From: Actinomadura kijaniata NBRC 14229 | GTDB taxonomy: Bacteria > Actinomycetota > Actinomycetes > Streptosporangiales > Streptosporangiaceae | DNA: 64,000 nt | Direction of reading: 5' to 3' | Assembly (NCBI RefSeq): GCF_001552175.1 | Contig: NZ_BCQR01000001.1 | Coordinates: 1 to 64,000 of the forward strand | Shown: one piece after another, positions 62,344 to 64,000 of the stretch | Layout of the letters: the number at the start of each line of letters is the position of its first letter | Numbering within the stretch: the first letter of the stretch is position 1 | The notes under the pieces: model-generated | What the model saw: the letters and a program-made list of their open reading frames with translations, nothing else | The model's database searches: none | What the model was told of the DNA's origin: nothing | Translations under genes and position numbers: made by a program

Positions 62344-62465
62344 CGGAGAGACCCGCGGGAGAACGCCGCCCGGCCGCGCGCCGAGGCGGCGTTCCGCGTG
62401 CCGGGCCCGGAATGTCGGCGACGCCCGTTAGGTTGCGACGCGATCCGACGAGTGAGGGGAACGGC

Positions 62466-62867
62466 ATGGGCGCCTGGGGAATGGGACCGTTCGACAACGA
62501 CTCGGCCCTGGACTTTCTCGGTGACCTGTCCGATCGGGGCGGGGATGTCACCGAGGGGCTGCGGGACGGGATGGCCGCGGTCGTGAACGCCCGCGAGTAC
62601 CTCGACTCCGACGACATGGAGGGGGCCATCGCCGCCGCGTGCCTGGTCGCCGCGCGGATCGAGCCGGGCGTGCTGGACGATCCCAACGGCCGCGAGTATC
62701 TGGAGACGCTGGCGTTCACCGTGGACGCCGGGATGCGGGAGCTGGCGGGGAAGGTGTTCGCGCGGGCCTTCGAGCCGGGCGACAACGAGTGGTACGCCCT
62801 GTGGGACGACGGCGGCGCGATTCCCAAGGTCAGGGACGCGGTCGCGCCGTACCGCGGGGTGCTGTAG
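62466..62867 (+). CDS. DUF4259 protein, copy 1
   Basis: A 133-residue protein with the DUF4259 start MGAWGMGPFDNDSALDFLGDL and core AIAAACLVAARIEPGV. Members are small, acidic and helical, of unknown function. It is paralogous to the gene at 63428. ATG at 62466. A short unrelated gene separates the two copies, all on the same strand. Confidence 0.9.
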   Translation: MGAWGMGPFDNDSALDFLGDLSDRGGDVTEGLRDGMAAVVNAREYLDSDDMEGAIAAACLVAARIEPGVLDDPNGREYLETLAFTVDAGMRELAGKVFARAFEPGDNEWYALWDDGGAIPKVRDAVAPYRGVL

Positions 62868-62919
62868 CGCCCGGGAAAACGGGATGCCGGGGCCGCCCCG
62901 CGGTGCGACGATCGCGTCC

Positions 62920-63393
62920 ATGGACGTCTCGGTGCAGTGGGTGCGGACCTCATGGACCAAGCGGTCGCGGGGCGCGCCGGGAGCGGTGCGCCGCAACGCC
63001 TGCCCGCTCGCGTTCCCCCTTCCCGACGCGCCGCAGCCGTTCCTGCACGGCGTCACGATGACCGAGTGGGAGGACTTCCGGCCACGCTTCCGGTCCTCCG
63101 GGGAGCTTCCGCCCACCCGGTGGGTGACGTTCGGGGAACGGGACGGGCTGCTGGTGGTGGGCTTTCCCGGGGTCACCGGTTCCCGGCCGCGGTGGCGGTC
63201 GCTGCCGCTGCGCCGTCGCCAGACCCTGCGGCTGCGGACCACGTGGGCGGAGAGCGTGAGCTACTACAACCCCACGCGGATCTACCACCACGACACCTTC
63301 AACATCGCCTACGGTCCCGTCTCGGCCGAGGTGTTCCTGCGCCCGCCGTCCCGCGAGGTGGACCTGCGTCCCGGCAGGCCCGCGTCGCGTTAG
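62920..63393 (+). CDS. Hypothetical protein between DUF4259 copies
   Basis: A 157-residue soluble, basic, aromatic-rich protein (YYNPTRIYHHDTFNIAYG; WVRTSWTKRSRG). Not recognised. It has short beta-strand-like segments (WVTFGERDGLLVVGFPG, QTLRLRTTW). ATG at 62920 was chosen over an earlier one at 62884. It lies 52 bases after the first DUF4259 gene and 34 before the second, so the three may form one transcript. Confidence 0.6.
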   Translation: MDVSVQWVRTSWTKRSRGAPGAVRRNACPLAFPLPDAPQPFLHGVTMTEWEDFRPRFRSSGELPPTRWVTFGERDGLLVVGFPGVTGSRPRWRSLPLRRRQTLRLRTTWAESVSYYNPTRIYHHDTFNIAYGPVSAEVFLRPPSREVDLRPGRPASR

Positions 63394-63427
63394 GTTGCTC
63401 CCGGTGACGTGTGACGAGGGGGGACCT

Positions 63428-63808
63428 GTGGGGCCGTTCGACAACGACTCGGCGCTGGATCTGCTCGACGAGCTGGACGAGGACCCGGACGAGGCCGTGG
63501 CGCGGCTGCGGGCGGTCATGGGCCGGGTGCTGGACGGGCGGGCCGGCGAGTCGGCCATGGACCGGGCCGTGGCCGCCGCGTGCCTGGTCGCCGCGCGGGT
63601 CGAGCCGGGCGTGACCGACAGCCCCGACGCCGCGGAGCTCCTGGAACGGGTGCCGTTCGCCGTGGACGAGGAGCTGCGGGGCCTGGCCGGGCGGGTGTTC
63701 GCGCGGGCGTTCGCCGCCGGGGACGACGAGTGGCGCGCGCAGTGGGAGGCGGTCGGGGCGCTCCCGGACGTCGAGGCCGGTCTCGCGCCCTACCGGAGGG
63801 TCCTGTGA
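63428..63808 (+). CDS. DUF4259 protein, copy 2
   Basis: A 126-residue paralogue of the gene at 62466: VGPFDNDSALDLLDEL, AVAAACLVAARVEPGVTDSPDA, LAGRVFARAFAAGDDEW and APYRRVL align along the whole length. It lacks the first MGAWG residues of the family unless translation starts at 63407. GTG at 63428 has GAGGGGG ahead. Confidence 0.85.
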   Translation: MGPFDNDSALDLLDELDEDPDEAVARLRAVMGRVLDGRAGESAMDRAVAAACLVAARVEPGVTDSPDAAELLERVPFAVDEELRGLAGRVFARAFAAGDDEWRAQWEAVGALPDVEAGLAPYRRVL

Positions 63809-63882
63809 GCGGCTTCCACGGCCGATCTTCCGGCCGTTAGAGTGCGGTGCCCGTTGTGCACCCCTCCGGAGGGAAACCGTCC

Positions 63883-64000
63883 ATGGCATTCCGTACGTTC
63901 CTCAAGTCGCTCGGCGCCAACGCCCCGAGCGTGGAGACCGTGATCGCCAACCGCGCCGTGCGTCCCGGGGACCGCCTCCAGACCCACGTGACCGTCAAGG
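63883..64000 (+). CDS. Spo0M-like sporulation-control protein (partial, runs off right edge)
   Basis: The first 39 codons (AFRTFLKSLGANAPSVETV, then RPGDRLQTHVTV) match the start of the SpoOM/arrestin-like family, which begins with a short amphipathic helix and a beta-sandwich strand. Spo0M influences sporulation and cell division in Bacillus; homologues are common in actinomycetes. ATG at 63883 has CCGGAGGG ahead. The rest of the gene is outside the window. Confidence 0.75.
   Translation, partial: MAFRTFLKSLGANAPSVETVIANRAVRPGDRLQTHVTVK

Overview
The window is a very GC-rich actinomycete chromosome segment. Most genes use GTG, ATG or occasional TTG starts with short purine-rich ribosome sites, and many neighbours overlap by ATGA or GTGA. 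A bifunctional geosmin synthase, a conservon-type (cvn) signalling operon, a WhiJ/DUF5753 plus DUF397 locus, an F420-dependent oxidoreductase, a Spo0M-like gene and a DasR-like operator all point to a morphologically complex, spore-forming actinomycete. Protein flavour suggests Thermomonosporaceae (Actinomadura-like), but this is inference; no 16S or marker gene is present. No CRISPR array, intact transposase or rRNA was seen.

Layout. 0-6.6 kb: a membrane protein fragment, a lipid- or membrane-anchored substrate-binding/VWA protein, and two paralogous ECF-like sigma factors fused to a zinc-finger, a membrane segment and an exported domain. 6.6-11.7 kb: a phosphotransferase, an unknown amidase-like protein, a MocR regulator divergent from a flavin-binding protein with its operator repeats, and oligoribonuclease. 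11.7-17.1 kb: tRNA-His, a HEAT-repeat protein, an F420-dependent LLM oxidoreductase, a degenerate response regulator, and three identical tRNA-Lys(CTT) genes around a secreted metallopeptidase. 17.1-19.5 kb: a lower-GC accessory patch with a nucleotide-cyclase-like gene divergent from an HTH gene, ending in a truncated histidine kinase next to an intact response regulator.

20.2-33.9 kb: a GT39-like glycosyltransferase, a TetR regulator with operators controlling a hypothetical protein plus P450, a ceramidase-SDR pair, an ECF42/DGPF/hydrolase module, and a PaoABC-like molybdenum hydroxylase operon. 34-36.2 kb: geosmin synthase with a palindromic operator. 36.2-40.1 kb: a WhiJ/AbaA-like regulatory locus whose WhiJ-like gene carries an in-frame stop, with duplicated DUF397 genes. 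40.7-48 kb: a LacI regulator divergent from an MFS transporter, and an MMPL exporter divergent from a two-component system.

48-64 kb: an HAD protein, a second P450, a small secreted protein, a tetratricopeptide protein, and a tightly coupled two-gene unit (unknown protein plus PLD-fold protein) that is the best candidate for an undescribed, possibly defence-related, system. It ends convergently against a catalase. Then come a cvn operon (sensor kinase, roadblock, DUF742, P450) that lacks the usual GTPase gene, a small Ser/Thr-rich ORF behind a DasR-like site, two DUF4259 paralogues, and the start of a Spo0M-like gene at the right edge.
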